Assembly: GCA_028532985.1 (NCBI GenBank)
Contig: JANCIK010000006.1
Location: forward strand, 682,001 to 746,000
Reading direction: 5' to 3'
Source of the DNA: Stropharia rugosoannulata
Taxonomy: Eukaryota > Basidiomycota > Agaricomycetes > Agaricales > Strophariaceae
Length of the DNA: 64,000 nucleotides
This document shows, piece by piece, positions 22,057 through 33,927 of the stretch. The notes under the pieces were generated by a model that was given only the letters and a program-made list of their open reading frames with translations, had not been told where the DNA came from and searched no databases. The translations under genes were made by a program, and so were the position numbers. How positions within the stretch are numbered: position 1 is the first letter of the stretch; every line of letters starts with the position of its first letter.

Positions 22057-23467
22057 TGACAGGTTTACACCAAGGCTGTAATGTAGCCACAGCAGGCGTT
22101 TTGGGCTGGTGTGCCAGGGTACAGCAGAGCGGTGACTAGCCTGGTCAGCCGCCTCAGTGCTCAGCACATGTATCACAAATCTTTCACGCATGTGCTCAGC
22201 GGACGGTTGCGTGGGGTTCAGCGGACTGTACAGGTCATAAGTACACAGTTGAAGCACCTGGAATAGCTGTCAGCGGAGTACATAACGGTTACTGTCTCCC
22301 CAGCAGACAGCAGGAATACAGCTGAGCGGAAAATATCAAAGGCAACGAGCAGGACTGTGTGTAGACGGTGTCTCAAAGGGGCTCAGCGGAACACATCACG
22401 AAGGCGAAATTTGCCTAAGTCCACTCGTCAGGTGACCGTGGCGCGTGCGCTGGAGCGTGTGATGCCCGAGGGAATGAACAATGCACACAGCACGGACTTC
22501 GCTGGGGAACTTTGGCAGCGGTAGCCAGGCCTCAATGACCAAGAAGGAACCGTCCAGCGGAGCTTAACGGCGTCTCTTGGCGGAGGCTGGCAACACCACA
22601 GGATCAGGTCGTGCTCAGCAGAGTAGTCATCAAAACGCCCAGCAGAGGCACATGCGCTCAGCAGACCTTTGGTCCGGCATTGCTAGTATTTACTCTCCAC
22701 CTAAATTAGTACACAGCATGTGTCTATATAAACTTGTAATTGTAACTACGGAAATCAAGCAATTGTCTACCCACTAGATCTGTGTGTTGGGCTCCGTCCC
22801 AGACCGTCAGCGGGCTGTGTTTAGCTTTTGTTAGGGTCTTTACGGTGAAGTGTATTGTGAATCATAGAAGTTTTGGATAGCTTCTGGCCACCGGGTCATT
22901 TGGAGAGCTCAGCGGGGAGTCAGTGCAACTGTGTACGAAAACTCGCGCTGTAGTGTTTTTGTGAATTGAGACTGCACCACCGGGTGAACGAGGTTCTGGA
23001 TAGCCTCAGCGGAATAGGACTTTGGACAGTCCCAGTGGAATGACTTTGGATAGTCAGCAGAGCGAGGCACAATTGGGAATACCAGCTTGTGTGAGCATCT
23101 GCATCAGTCACCGGACCTCAAACCCACTCAGCAGAATAAGCCCTGCGGAGCCACCATCAAAGCTATACATTACTATCGATACCCTGTGCTCAGCGGAGGT
23201 CGCCCAGACATTAATCTGAGACTTCTAGAATTAAACCCCTCCTTAAAACGAACTTGCAGGCACTGTGCAGCGGACATCTGGACTGAACTCACGAGACTCT
23301 TAAAACATCACAGTCCGCTCAGCGGAGAGGACCAGGAGAAGCGTAGACATCTATAATCCGCTTAGCTGAAGAGCGTCGCTCGATCTAAGGGATAGGATCT
23401 CGCTCTGCTGGGGTTGTGTGTGTTGTGTTTCTTGTGATTCGAGTCTAGCCCCGCGGCAGACCTCTCA
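22057..23467 (+). repeat. LTR of an older Gypsy-related family carrying the CAGCGGA motif
   Basis: It starts TGACAGG and ends GACCTCTCA, so TG...CA. It is alignable over nearly its whole length with the inverted 1215-bp LTR of the 30108-46019 element. Shared landmarks are AAATTTGCCTAAGTCCAC, GCTAGTATTTACT, CTATATAAAC (TATA, about 22724-22733), GCGGGCTGTGTTTAGC and GGATAGGATCTCGCTC. CAGCGGA occurs about nine times, all in plus orientation, where the newer LTR often has GCGCGCA. Flanking bases (GTCAT and ACAGA) do not match as a target duplication, so it may be half of a rearranged element and need not be a clean solo LTR. Confidence 0.75.
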
Positions 23468-23695
23468 ACAGATGACTCACTGTGCCGGGTAGTCCAAGTG
23501 CTGCTATGTACGTCACTATTCGGGTGCAAACGCAACATACGGAAGCTTGTGAGATGGAATATGGAACGTTGCTGTCGACTTGGTGGAGGGAAGGACTCAG
23601 CATGGCTAGGTGATGCATGATTTATATGGACTGTGGGAAAATACCTCGAAAGGAAATGGGGAAGAATGAGTAAGTTCGAGCATTCAAACAAAAAT

Positions 23696-26600
23696 CTAGT
23701 ATATTGTGAAATACGGATATCTGTCAGTGAATGGATTTACATAAAACTTGGATGCTATGTCTAATACATTACTACTTTTCCAATCAGGGGGTGCCTTGGC
23801 TCCGAACTTGGGAATGAGATGAACACTCTGAGTGATCTGTGCTACAGGAATGACACTGGACTGGCGAACTCCACGAACGCACCACGGCTTGATGCGATAC
23901 ATTTTACTGTGCGCATCAATGCGAGCATGAGTAAATGGCAGGAACCATTCTACATACGCCAGAGGTTCTCGAGGAATGTTCAGGTGTACTAGTGCTTTCA
24001 GCGGGATGACGAAGATACAGCGAACACAGGCAACAATGTAACCTATAGCATTGTACATCAGTTAGGTCATTAAAAAGAATGTATAAAAATGCACCATAAA
24101 CTCCTGTTTCAGCGCCGTTATTGAAGTTGACCATGACTGTATCAAAACGACCAGGCAATATTTTGTTATACTTGCCAATGCGTTCAGGCTCAACATGCAC
24201 AGAGTCGACTACGTGATTTGCGAGCGGATTCTCGCTATGCAGGTCGTGGCTCACAAACTTCAAACGATGGTACACTGGAAAAGTTGAAGTCGGGATGTTA
24301 ATCGAGTTGGCTAGAGCTGCACATTGAGGAGGTGGTAAATCTGGGAACTGCGTCTGTGCTATGTAGCGACTCAAGGCACTGACAAAATTCTCGGCGCCAT
24401 AATTGCACTTGATCATGTCAATAGACGTGGATGCGACAGTGGCATGTTTAGTCATCTTGAGCCGCCTTTGAGGTACAAGCGAAGGTATGGGTAGGCAGAT
24501 GGGCTTGTGCAGCGGGTCTGCCAGCTCCAAGCGACGCCGAATGTATTTCCCATGGAGCATTATCTTCTCCCGACGATTCAACCAGGCAGTCATTTGCAGA
24601 TATTCGTCCTTGTGATTCGAGGCTGCATATGCATGTTTGGCCATGTCGATGTGCAGGCATTTGGTATTCTCGGTGTTGAAGTTGTCAGCAGTTCCGTATT
24701 CTTCAATCAAATGGCGATAGTGTGACATGAAGTGAAGTTTTGGTATATTAAAGTCCACGCGAATGCCCAGGTCGACGAAGACAGATTTATTGTCATGGAA
24801 GGAGGACAGGGCTGCGTCAAGCTGGCCCAATGTTTGGGTTGTATGTACTGGATAACGCGCTAGAGTTATAAAGTCAAGCAAAGCTTGAACACAGGCTACA
24901 AGACGCATATTTGAAATGCCGTTTGGCAATTTGACATCCAGGACAAGCCCCATTACAAATCGGCATATTTGATTGTGCTCGGTGCCCGTTACGCGCGAAA
25001 GGTGGGTGATCCCGTTCATGAAGACTCGGATGTGGTGGTTGGCAGGCATACGACGGCAGCGTGCATCGATTTCAGCATCTCCGACAGCCAGGCAGAGCCA
25101 TGATATCACATGTTTGAGCACTCCTTGATATAATTGATGCAGAATGTCAGGGGTTATGGAGTTGTAAACGTGGGTGTGGGGCAAGTTCTTCCAGAATATG
25201 TTCTGCACTGGCTTGATTCCTGCCACTGTACATGCTCGTACAAATTCCAACGGCCCTCGGTCAATCATATTCAAAGCATCCATAATCGGCTTGATGTCCC
25301 GAGGAGGCTCTGAGGCATCTAATTGGCCAATTCTTTTCGGGTGGCATGGACATACTGGGCAGTCGCCGACCTTAGTCAATGTAATGAGGCACTGCTCCAG
25401 GTAGTCGCCTACATATGTTGCAAAAATAGGATAGCACATCCGTGCCATTCTGTCACCACTGATCATGACACAACCATCGCGGCCAGCTGTTTGCAATGGT
25501 CTGAGCATATATTCCATGCAAGTATGAAACACGTTCGCGAGGGCACGCTGTCAGGACACTTTTGTGGGGAGATGTTCCATACGCGATGTAGGCAAGTAGC
25601 CTAGCAGCACCTGCCTTTGCCGGGACGGTTTCCTTCGTATATGTTTTGGCAGATTACCAATAGTCAGATAGACAGGGTAGGCGGTTTTATTGCGGAACTG
25701 GGTGAGTTGTGTCTTGTCAGAGGAGATAATGACAGGTATGACCGTCAACTTGCTTCGCCCAGTGGCCTGCTCAAGCTTTTCCTGCAGACGTTATGAGTCA
25801 GGACACTGGGTATTGTTGAATGACTGATGAACACACCTGCGTACGCCACCACCATTTACCAGTATGCATTTCGTGAAATACTCGAGTAACCTGATCGTCC
25901 TCGGCATAGTGACGTTCAGGTTCAAAGATGAGATGTTCAGCAAAGTCAGGATCTCCCCAGAGAGCCTTCAGGCATTCGTGAATGTTGCGCATATAAAACT
26001 CATGCAGCTGCTGCTGAACAACAACCTTGTGTCGAGAAAATTCAGGCCGCCCAGGCAGTTTGGTGTCGATAATGTTATTCAGTTGATTGGTGTTGGCAAA
26101 TGATAGATCTAATTTCTCTTTAACCTAAGGTGTCATTAAGGCTAATGTATTGAAAATTGAGCTGAGGTAGATGACACGTACACTGGGGATAGCTAGTAGA
26201 TCAGAGAAAGCGGTAGAACCAGGCCCGCGAAGTTTAGCCCACCGGGCAATCTCCCAGTCCATCCAATTGTTGAAAGGTGCATAAACATTTTGCGCACCAT
26301 GCACTGCTTGCTCATACAGAATGTCCAGGCCCTCGCATTGATCTATAGGTTGGCCCGCACCAGCCAATGGATGCTCGTCATTATAAGTGACGATTGACTT
26401 GGGCGTGATTCCATGACTGTCACCCAGTAAGATTGCCTCAATCTCACGACGCTCTTCTGCCATGGTATGCAGCGTGTCATCCTCCATCTCCTCCAAATCG
26501 TCTTCCGCTTCCTCGGGTGATTCCTCCGGTCCTTCGGGAACAGTCACTCGGGGTGCTTCCCAACCTTCCTCCATCTCTGCCAAAAGTTCTGCATGTTGAG

Positions 26601-26985
26601 CTGGATCTTTGTCTTCTTCGTCCTGGTCATGTTCTTCCTGTGGTTCAGTGTCAGGCCACAGGAACTCCATTGGTGCGTTGTCTTGATTGGATACTGCATC
26701 GTCATCCCTAACACTTTCTGCTAGCTGGCCAAAGTGATCATTGAGGTAATCTTCAGGCGTACCAAATGCATCTCCTGCAAAAGGGTGCACAACAGCATCG
26801 TCCCCTCCATTCATAGACTCATCTTCGCCAGATGAGATGGGTGATAAGCTCCGCAGACGACTTGTCCGATTATGGCAATGACGTTCAAGGTGGCAAAGCG
26901 GGTCCTTGGTCTGCTGGATATGCGAGGAGTATCCACGACGTGTGAAGAGTTGATGACAGCCACAGCAAAACTGGTGAGAAGGCAT
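23696..26985 (-). pseudogene. Plavaka-family transposase, one in-frame stop
   Basis: About five minus-strand exons run from ATG 26985 to the stop at 23696 and give roughly 960 residues. The N-terminus has a zinc-finger-like CCGCHQLF...H block and a long Asp/Glu-rich stretch. The core shows the Plavaka hallmarks: VIPVIISSDKTQLT (first acidic residue), YPVYLTIGNLPKHIRRKPS, TPDILHQLYQGVLKHVI (second) and a TENTKCLH block (candidate third). The C-terminal exon (23696-24058) contains IPVAQITQSVHLIPKFG. Introns are in phase. A TGA at about 25551-25553 interrupts the main exon at a position that fits a CGA-to-TGA change, so this copy is probably inactive. Plavaka elements are CACTA-related cut-and-paste transposons of Agaricomycetes. 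No terminal repeats were identified for this copy. Confidence 0.8.
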
Positions 26986-27190
26986 TGAGCTTTGAAGAGA
27001 TCTCAGATAGGTTGACGCGTTTGGTAGAAGGTCGTGGTCCTGTGGTGCCGCGGTGACGGAGGCAAACAAGGGTTCCGCCGCAACGAGACCAAACAAAATT
27101 TGTGCGTTCACGTCCAGACTCTCCTTCCCTTGTTGACCCATCCTGGATCCATTGACCTCCCATCCGCATTTCTTTCGGACCTACAACAAA

Positions 27191-29512
27191 ATGGATGAAT
27201 TTGAAGATGATTGTGCAGGGAGTGGAGACAATGTGGCCACCAAACACCAAGTTCTTGCACAGTTGCGCGCTCAAAGGGCAGCCAAACAAATGAACGCTAC
27301 CCAGCAGGACATTATTGTCCATCGAGGTAACGCCTTGACCTGTTTTTGCAGTGTATTAATAATTGACCAAGTCCGTGCAGAGCCGCGCAAAGCTAAGGCC
27401 AATGCGCTCCAAAATGCACGTACGTGTTTTCTGACTGTCTTAAAAATAAGCCCTGGCTTACTTGTGCTTAGCTTGGTTCGAAGCCGAGCATAAGAGAAGA
27501 CCTATGGAGAGCCAACAAAGTGAGTTACAGGATTGCAAAACAGGGCTGTACTCACTGTACTCCATCTTCTCTGAATCCAGCAGCCCCTACTCGGAAACGC
27601 AAACAGGCGGAAGATATACGTCAGGATGAGGGCTCTCAGCCCCCAGAGCGCCGTACTCGACAAAGAAATAGTGAGCCCAGTGAGTGTTAATAGTAATTTC
27701 GTTCAATAACACATTCTCACTGTAATGTGATGCCATCACAAACGACCGAATACAGAGGCTCAGCGCACCGTTACCAAGGTGGCCGCCAAACGTAAGTCAA
27801 TGACTGTCTCAGGACGATTCACACTGCTTGCTGATATCCTTCCATCCAGCCGCTGGTGTGAACAGGTCACAATGCATGCCGATTCCAGCTTTGCAGGCAG
27901 CGGACGTATCCGATAGAGATGATGTCGACAACGACCAAGAAAGCGAGGAGGATGCCGTCTCTGACGAGTTTACCCAGCCGCCTAACCTTGATGACGAGGA
28001 GCCCCATGAAGAAGAGGAAGACAGATGACATTGCGAGCCTGACCAAAGCCGAGTTACAGGAGCTTCTGGCAGCAGAGGTTCGTGCCATAGCTCGCTTTGA
28101 CATTTTACTGACTGCTTGACCGTCTTTACAGGCCCCTCTTATTGTTGCAGACACCCACAAATGTCATTCTAGCACCACTTCCTCTGTTTACTCCGGTCGC
28201 AGGTCAATATCACCTACACTATCTGAATCAGATAATGTTCCTGCGTCGCATTCTGTACCAGCTCACAGTGCTCAAGGGTTCAAAACAAAGGTGCTGGTAA
28301 TTGTTTATTCCTTTCAATATTACTAAACTATTGCATACCTAGAAGGCCACGAAACGTGATAGGAAGTTTGCGGACGAGGTAAGACACATTTAATGCCATG
28401 TACAATGCTAATATCTAGGTAGCGCCCACTCGTTGCTCAAACTCCTCAGGACGAAGGAATGCCCTCAAAGAAAACCAGTCGTCAGAAGAAGTCAGCACTG
28501 GCACTGCGTACATGCAACATCAAGCCGCTTGTATCGGATGGTGAAGAGCACGATAGCGATGACGAATGGCCGGCGTATGCTCAGGTCTATGGCCCGAACC
28601 TCAAGGACCAACACCTACTCGTCCAGCGTTTGCTCATTCACGCCATGACTGATGTGCAGTGCACGATGATCTTTATGCATGCCTGGCCGGAGCTGAATCG
28701 CATTAGCGAGTATTGAGTAGAAGTACTTAACGCTGTCACAAAAACTCTGCAGAAAAAGGACGAGAGATATGCCAACATATGATCCTGCATCAAGCTAAAT
28801 GACAGATTCGCAATGGTTTTAGGCAAACTGGTGCATCGTTGTAATCATGTTTCCAGGTTTGTGATTCACATAAGCATGGGCAGGTGATGGATCGATTAGC
28901 CGCTGCTCGAGGCCCAGCGCGTGTGAAGGCTTTCGACCACATGGCCGTCTTCCAGCTCGGTGTCGGACAAGTATGTGCTGAACACATACACGCGCTCATG
29001 CAAGACGATGTATACGTGTTCCCAGGCAAATGGGGAGTGGGTCGTCGAAAGCACTTGGCTTCAAATTCAAGGATTGTTACAAGTCCTTGCATGATACCTG
29101 TGCGGAAAAGGAACTGCCCGCCTCTCTTGTGGCGTTGGCAGCCACAGGAGTAAGTATTCTGATTAATGTTCATCCATGATTATATACTCATATGTGCCTT
29201 TAGCTGTACATGGCTTTGCATGCATGGCAAAGTGGTGTAAAGGTCGATAATGAAAAGTTCGAAGGCGACATGTTCAAGACCATTTTTGAGCAGCATCTTG
29301 AATACTTCAACGGTATAAGGCTAGAGCAGCCGATGGCCTACCATGGTTTGATGTCAACCATCTATGGCAAAGTGATGTAAGTGTTTTTCAATTTATGATA
29401 TCAACAACGACGCGTAGCTAACAGTTTATATAGTAATGCGGATTGCGCAGATCCAGTTGAAAGTTCAGTGGGCACCTTACGTGCCTTGGCCGATTTGTCG
29501 GTGTTTATATAG
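27191..29512 (+). pseudogene. Divergent partner gene of the Plavaka element, DU6532-like, inactivated
   Basis: The start codon at 27191 lies about 205 bp from the transposase start, in divergent orientation. Early exons encode charged, low-complexity sequence (KRKQAED, acidic runs). Later segments are globular: EWPAYAQVYGPNLKDQHLLV, then LYMALHAWQSGVKVDNEKFE and FEQHLEYFNGIRLEQPMAYH, ending LADLSVFI at 29512. The pattern loosely resembles the DUF6532 domain of basidiomycete hypothetical proteins, which is a weak assignment. Two in-frame TGA codons near 28717 and 28780 sit where CGA (Arg) would continue the frame, and one exon near 27900-28030 is frame-shifted. It is likely cargo or an accessory gene of the same transposon. 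Confidence 0.45.
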
Positions 29513-30103
29513 GGTCTAATGATAGACTCTGGTTAGCCGTAGTTAAATTAATACTATTAATTGCGCACAACTTCCGTATTTTAAGTATTATTGAGCACTA
29601 TTCTATATATATGTTACTCTGCAGTGAGATGATAAGTCCAAAATATATCTGCATTAGAAATGAAAAAGGGCTGGATGGGTACTTGATTATCATTACTTAA
29701 GCCATGGATAGTGCATAAAAAGACGGAAAGAAGGTTGAGAAAAGAAAGAAAAAAGGCTGCTTTTGTGCCCAACCTTTCTTTTTATCCAGAAGTTGCTAAA
29801 ACAAATAATTTCATACTTTATTAAGCTAATACATACTATTATGCACATTTTAGAATAGAGGGGTTTTCCAGATGTAAAGTTGTACAGCGGAGCAGGTGCG
29901 TTGGACATGAGTGGCTGAGTGATTGAAAGTATGAGAGTAGGGCATATATATAGGCTCAGCGGAGCACAGAGGACCTAATGAGGGGGGGCCTGTGGTGAGG
30001 AATGTAGCATCCCAGCAAACCAAATGCCCAGCGGAGTTATGGCATGAACGCTGGAGGTAGAGACAGACCACCACATGCAGGCCCACATAAAACGGGGTGC
30101 AGA
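29513..30103 (-). pseudogene. Fragment of the older LTR family with a gene-D-like start
   Basis: On the minus strand CTATATATATGCC (about 29944-29956) is followed by an ATG at 29908 opening MSNAPAPLYNFTS. Antisense gene D of the newer element has TATATAA, then ATG, then MATTHAPLFNFTN. The frame soon becomes A/T-rich and is not continued. CAGCGGA occurs three times in plus orientation (near 29882, 29956 and 30030). I read this as an internal piece of the CAGCGGA-type element, in the opposite orientation to the newer one. The newer one is inserted into it at 30107. The stretch 29513-29690 shows nothing. Confidence 0.5.
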
Positions 30104-30107
30104 GCGG

Positions 30108-31322
30108 TGGGAGGTCTACTGCGTGGCTAGACTCGAAATCGCGAAACACAACACACACACACACCCAGCGGAGCGAGATCCTATCCTTTAGATCGAGCGA
30201 ACGCCCTCAACTAAACGGCTAGTTTAATCTATGCTCTGCTCTGGTTCACGTTCTGGGCGTGCGATGCGCGCACCTCGTGTCCTCTAGTCTTTGTAATAGC
30301 AAGTAGTGCCTGCAAGTTCGTTTGTAAGGAGGGGTTTAATTCTAGTAAATCTCGGATAGAGCCCGGTTGCTAGTGGCGTGCGCTAGGCAAAATGATAAAT
30401 GAAATAAGTTGTTTTTAGCGAACGGCTTCGCTGCGTGCACTTCCGGGTCCGGTGACCTCGTGCGATGCGCGGACTCTCCAAAGTCCAACAATCCAAGACT
30501 CTCCAAAGTCTTTCACCCGGCGGTGCAGTCTCGCAGTCTAAACACTACAGTGCGAGTTTCCGTACACGGTTGTACTGACTCCTCACTGAGCTCTCCAAAT
30601 GACCCGGTGGCCAGAAGCTATCCAAAACTCCTATGATTCACAAATACTTCACAGTTAAAACCCTAACAAAAGCTAAACACAGCCCGCTGACGGCCTGGGA
30701 CAGAACCCAGCACACAGATCTAGTGGGTAGACAATTGCTTAGATTACTATAGACAAGAATACAGGTTTATATGCGACGCGCGCATGTGTACTAATAATCA
30801 GGTAAAGTAAATACTAGCAACGCGCGGCCAAAGGTCCGCGCATCGCATCTGGGCTCCCCTTCTAATGTCCTGGTCCCTTGGCATTCGCTGCGCGCATATC
30901 GTTTACTCCCTCGGGCTTTTGCGCGTCTTTTGATGCGCGCCGCCACGGTCACATGATGTGTGGACTTAGACAAATTCCGCCTTTGCGATGCGCGCACATG
31001 AGATGCGCGCACAGCCCTTCACACCGCCTTTGGTAACCGCTCAGCTGTACTCACACCGCACTTCGCTGGTGCTTAACCGTTCTACGCACACTTGATCACT
31101 CGCACGGATGGCCAAACTATGCACTTTAGACTGTGCAGCTCGCTGACCAATCCCTCTCGCGATACGGTGCGCGCAGGCGCTTATAGACATGATGCTCGCG
31201 CGCTGATAGCTGCAGACTACGAGTCAGGCTCCACTCTAGTCCCTCTGTGTTTCCCGCGCGCAGTTATTCCGTTAATGGAACTTCGGACTGTTTACACCCG
31301 TAGCCAAAAAGCAGCCCTGTCA
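30108..31322 (-). repeat. 3' LTR of the Gypsy element
   Basis: 1215 bp, TGGGAGG...CCTGTCA on the plus strand, so TGACAGG...CCTCCCA in element sense. It matches 44805-46019 in every region compared. Element-sense TATA candidate CATATAAAC at 30773-30765. TGCGCGCA occurs at 30265, 30889, 30989, 31004 and 31168. One CAGCGGA, shared with the older family, remains near 30164. Confidence 0.95.
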
Positions 31323-31336
31323 TCTCCCCCCCACTA
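31323..31336 (-). promoter_or_regulatory. Polypurine tract
   Basis: In element sense AGTGGGGGGGAGA lies immediately before the 3' LTR. This is the expected position and composition of the plus-strand DNA primer. The 14-base string TCTCCCCCCCACTA (plus strand) recurs at 34364. Confidence 0.85.
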
Positions 31337-31811
31337 AAATCTTGACTGTCCTCAGTCAATTCCAGATGCGCGCATCGCTCGTGTAGTGACCGTCTACTAG
31401 TTTCCTTTCCTACTGTTTCTCGGCTTACTTGATACCCCTTTTTGGGACCCACCCGAAGCACCATTCTGAGTCATTTCTCTATTTAGTTTCTTGATTTCCT
31501 CTTTTGGCATCCCCACGGAATCCTTCTCAGACTAAGCGTCTTTAACCGCCACTTGCGCACTGATGCGCGCACCGCCCCTTTTCCATTACTTGTTGACCTG
31601 TTGCCGATAATGGTCCCCTCATTTCCGTTGTCTAATCAGCCCTGCGTTATCGTCCTAGTTAGACCCTCCCTTTTCCTGTTTTGGGCCCTGCTGTGCCTTC
31701 CTTTTGCGGCGCGCTGTTCTAGTACATCGCCGGAAAGTTTATTCGACATATGCTCCTCGCCGTCTGGCTTCTCTCCTGCTCCAGAATTTTCCTTCGCTAT
31801 TCCTCCAAACT

Positions 31812-31819
31812 TATATAAA
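31812..31819 (+). promoter_or_regulatory. TATA box of antisense gene A
   Basis: TATATAAA lies about 95 bp before ATG 31914, a spacing consistent with transcription starting between the two. It supports 31914 over the ATG at 31825. Confidence 0.5.
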
Positions 31820-31913
31820 CCTCCTTGAATCCTTTTCAGCCCATCTCTCCTATCATCCCTCACTTCCTGCTGCTTTCCTCTCCTATCTCACTGTGGCATC
31901 TCATCGCGACTTC

Positions 31914-33927
31914 ATGGCTTTCCACAAACGCAGCATCAACCGCAAGCAGAAGACCGCCGACCGCGAGCGCGAGCTGTCGGACCACTTCAACCGCCTCCGA
32001 CCCGCTCTCGCTGTACGATACATTGGAGGACTTGAGCGCACGCGACAATCTATCGCCAGACGACACTGCTCAGTTCCACTCGGTGCGCGAACAGTTCGGG
32101 TTCGCCTCGAACACCACCTTCTTGCTTTCCCCACCGATGCATCTCATCATGCGGGTACTCGCGAACTCATCCTTCTTCTCTCCTTGCTCGCCTTTGAGAA
32201 TGACGACCCCGTGTTCGGTTGGGCATCCTCCGACCCCATGCAGCGCACCGTGTGGTACACGGAATCAGACCTGGAACCGGTACGTAGTCATTATACTTGT
32301 GTTGCTGCGCTGCGCTCATTCTTTCCTAGCTGCCATCTTATAAGCGCGCGTTCCTCACCGCGTTTCCGCCCTCCTGGTCCCCTGGGTCTCTACCCGAGCC
32401 CCGACTTCAATACATCCCTCCCGAGACAAACGACCGCGACGTGGAGATGACGGGTCCCGAGGTGGAGGCAGTGGGCCCGGCCGAGACGATACGGGCGCCT
32501 CCTCCCGTGCCGTCGCGCGCTTCGTCCACACCCCCGCCTCCTTCTCCTTCGCCGGAGCCCCCTGCGCGCACCTCCCCGGTCCCACCTGTTCCTGCTCCCG
32601 CAGCGCCTGCCAAACGCAAGCGCGCATCGCTTGTGCCAATTTCCTCCTTGCCGGTTCCCCCAGTCCCTAAGGCGAAGCGTACGCGCACCGTAGACGCCAC
32701 CCCTGGTAACGTCTCCCTTTTAATTGGTCTTCGCTTTTTGCTTAATACCTTTTTTTTTTTTTTTTTTTTTATTATTATTTAGAAATCCAGGAGGCTGTGG
32801 CTGGCCCATCCCGCGTGCGCGCATCTGCGCCGGCGTCATCTTCTCGTACGCGCACCCAGGTCGCGCCTTTGTTGCCCTCCTCGAGTGGGGTGACAGAGCT
32901 CTCGCGCCTCGAGGGCGTGGACTCTTCTAAAGTGGCTTACGAGTCCACTTACCCCGTCTACAACCTTCTCCCCGGCGTATATTCTGCTTCGCTCGCGGTG
33001 GCCGGCAAGCCCCTCCCCACTGCTATTACTATGGCGCAACTCCCTTCTGAGGGGCAGTTAGATGCTGCCGTCGTGGTACGTTCTTTTCTTACTTTCCCTT
33101 TCCTTCTTTGACTTATTCATTTTGCACACTCAGCCCGGTTTTGCTTGTTCCTTGTGCGACCACTCTTCTGGCACTTCCAAATCGGCCCCTCACCGTCTCT
33201 TTTGTCTCCTGCGTGGCCCAGGCAGGAAATGCGCCAGCTGTCGCTTGGGCAATCAAGGCCCTTGCCTGCAGGCTATGCCTGGGCCTGAGTTGGATCGCGC
33301 TCTTGAGGGGTCGTCTGGCTGGCATCGGACTTCTCCCCGCGGTGCGCGCATTCCTACTAGTTGTTTTCTTTTGACTTATCTTTTTCTTTTCTAGAACTTC
33401 GTGCTGCCTTCGATCGTCTCGAGGCTTTCGGTCAACAAGCGCGTGCTCTCGAGGAATCGCGTCGCGGCTTACAACGCCTCTACTTTGCGGAGCTGATCCA
33501 GCTGGTTCAGCTCGCCCAGGCCATGGCTGCCACCATGCCTACCAACGTCATTATCGGTTCTCGTTTCTCCGACTGCGAAACCTTCGACGCGCTTCGCGCT
33601 ATGAACCTTGACACCCTCTGCGCCGCGTACGATGCGCTCTGCCAGCCTCTTGACTCCAACGAGCCCATCGCATTCACTCCTCTATCCTCTTTCTTTGACC
33701 CCGAACATCCTCGACACGATCCTGCTACCTTCGTGCCCGTTCCCCAACCGTCCACTGCTACCAAAGCCCGCGCACCGGCTCCTTCCAAGGCCAAGTCATC
33801 CAAGGGCAAAGGCAAAGGGAAAGGTAAAGCTCCCGCCCGTTCTTACAAGTCCTCTTCTGTGGTCGCCGAAGAGTCGAATCCCGAGGCTTCTGCTGAGGAA
33901 GAAGATGGCGATAATATGGAGGCGTAA
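31914..33927 (+). CDS. Antisense gene A: Cys-cluster, Pro-rich, Lys/Gly-rich nuclear-type protein
   Basis: Seven exons (31914-31975, 32037-32154, 32199-32279, 32330-32705, 32783-33075, 33134-33341, 33395-33927) with GT-AG introns sum to exactly 557 codons. The first intron is the least certain. Residues 1-21 are basic (MAFHKRSINRKQKTADRERE). Residues about 150-230 are Pro/Ser-rich with KRKR and KAKR patches. Six cysteines at about 315-354 are spaced C-x2-C-x15-C-x8-C-x2-C-x7-C, similar to a binuclear zinc cluster with a longer first loop. A helical stretch follows (ELRAAFDRLEAFGQQARALE), then KGKGKGKGKAPAR and an acidic end. A nuclear DNA- or RNA-binding role is inferred. It is read against the retroelement's genomic RNA. 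Motif TGCGCGCA lies in exons (32563, 32816) and starts intron 6 (33343). No family recognised. Confidence 0.7.

Noticed and set aside
30409..30636. LTR frames found twice (30409-30636/45106-45333 and 30791-31012/45488-45709)
   Set aside because: They are identical because the LTRs are identical; no coding features.
31998..32036. A 16-nt GT-AG micro-intron in gene A (and a similar 16-nt string at the gag-protease junction)
   Set aside because: Too short for splicing; in gene A a 61-nt GT-AG intron (31976-32036) gives the same downstream frame.
31825..32343. ATG at 31825 as the start of gene A
   Set aside because: It lies only a few bases after the TATA box and its early frame is a shadow of the basic N-terminus read from 31914.
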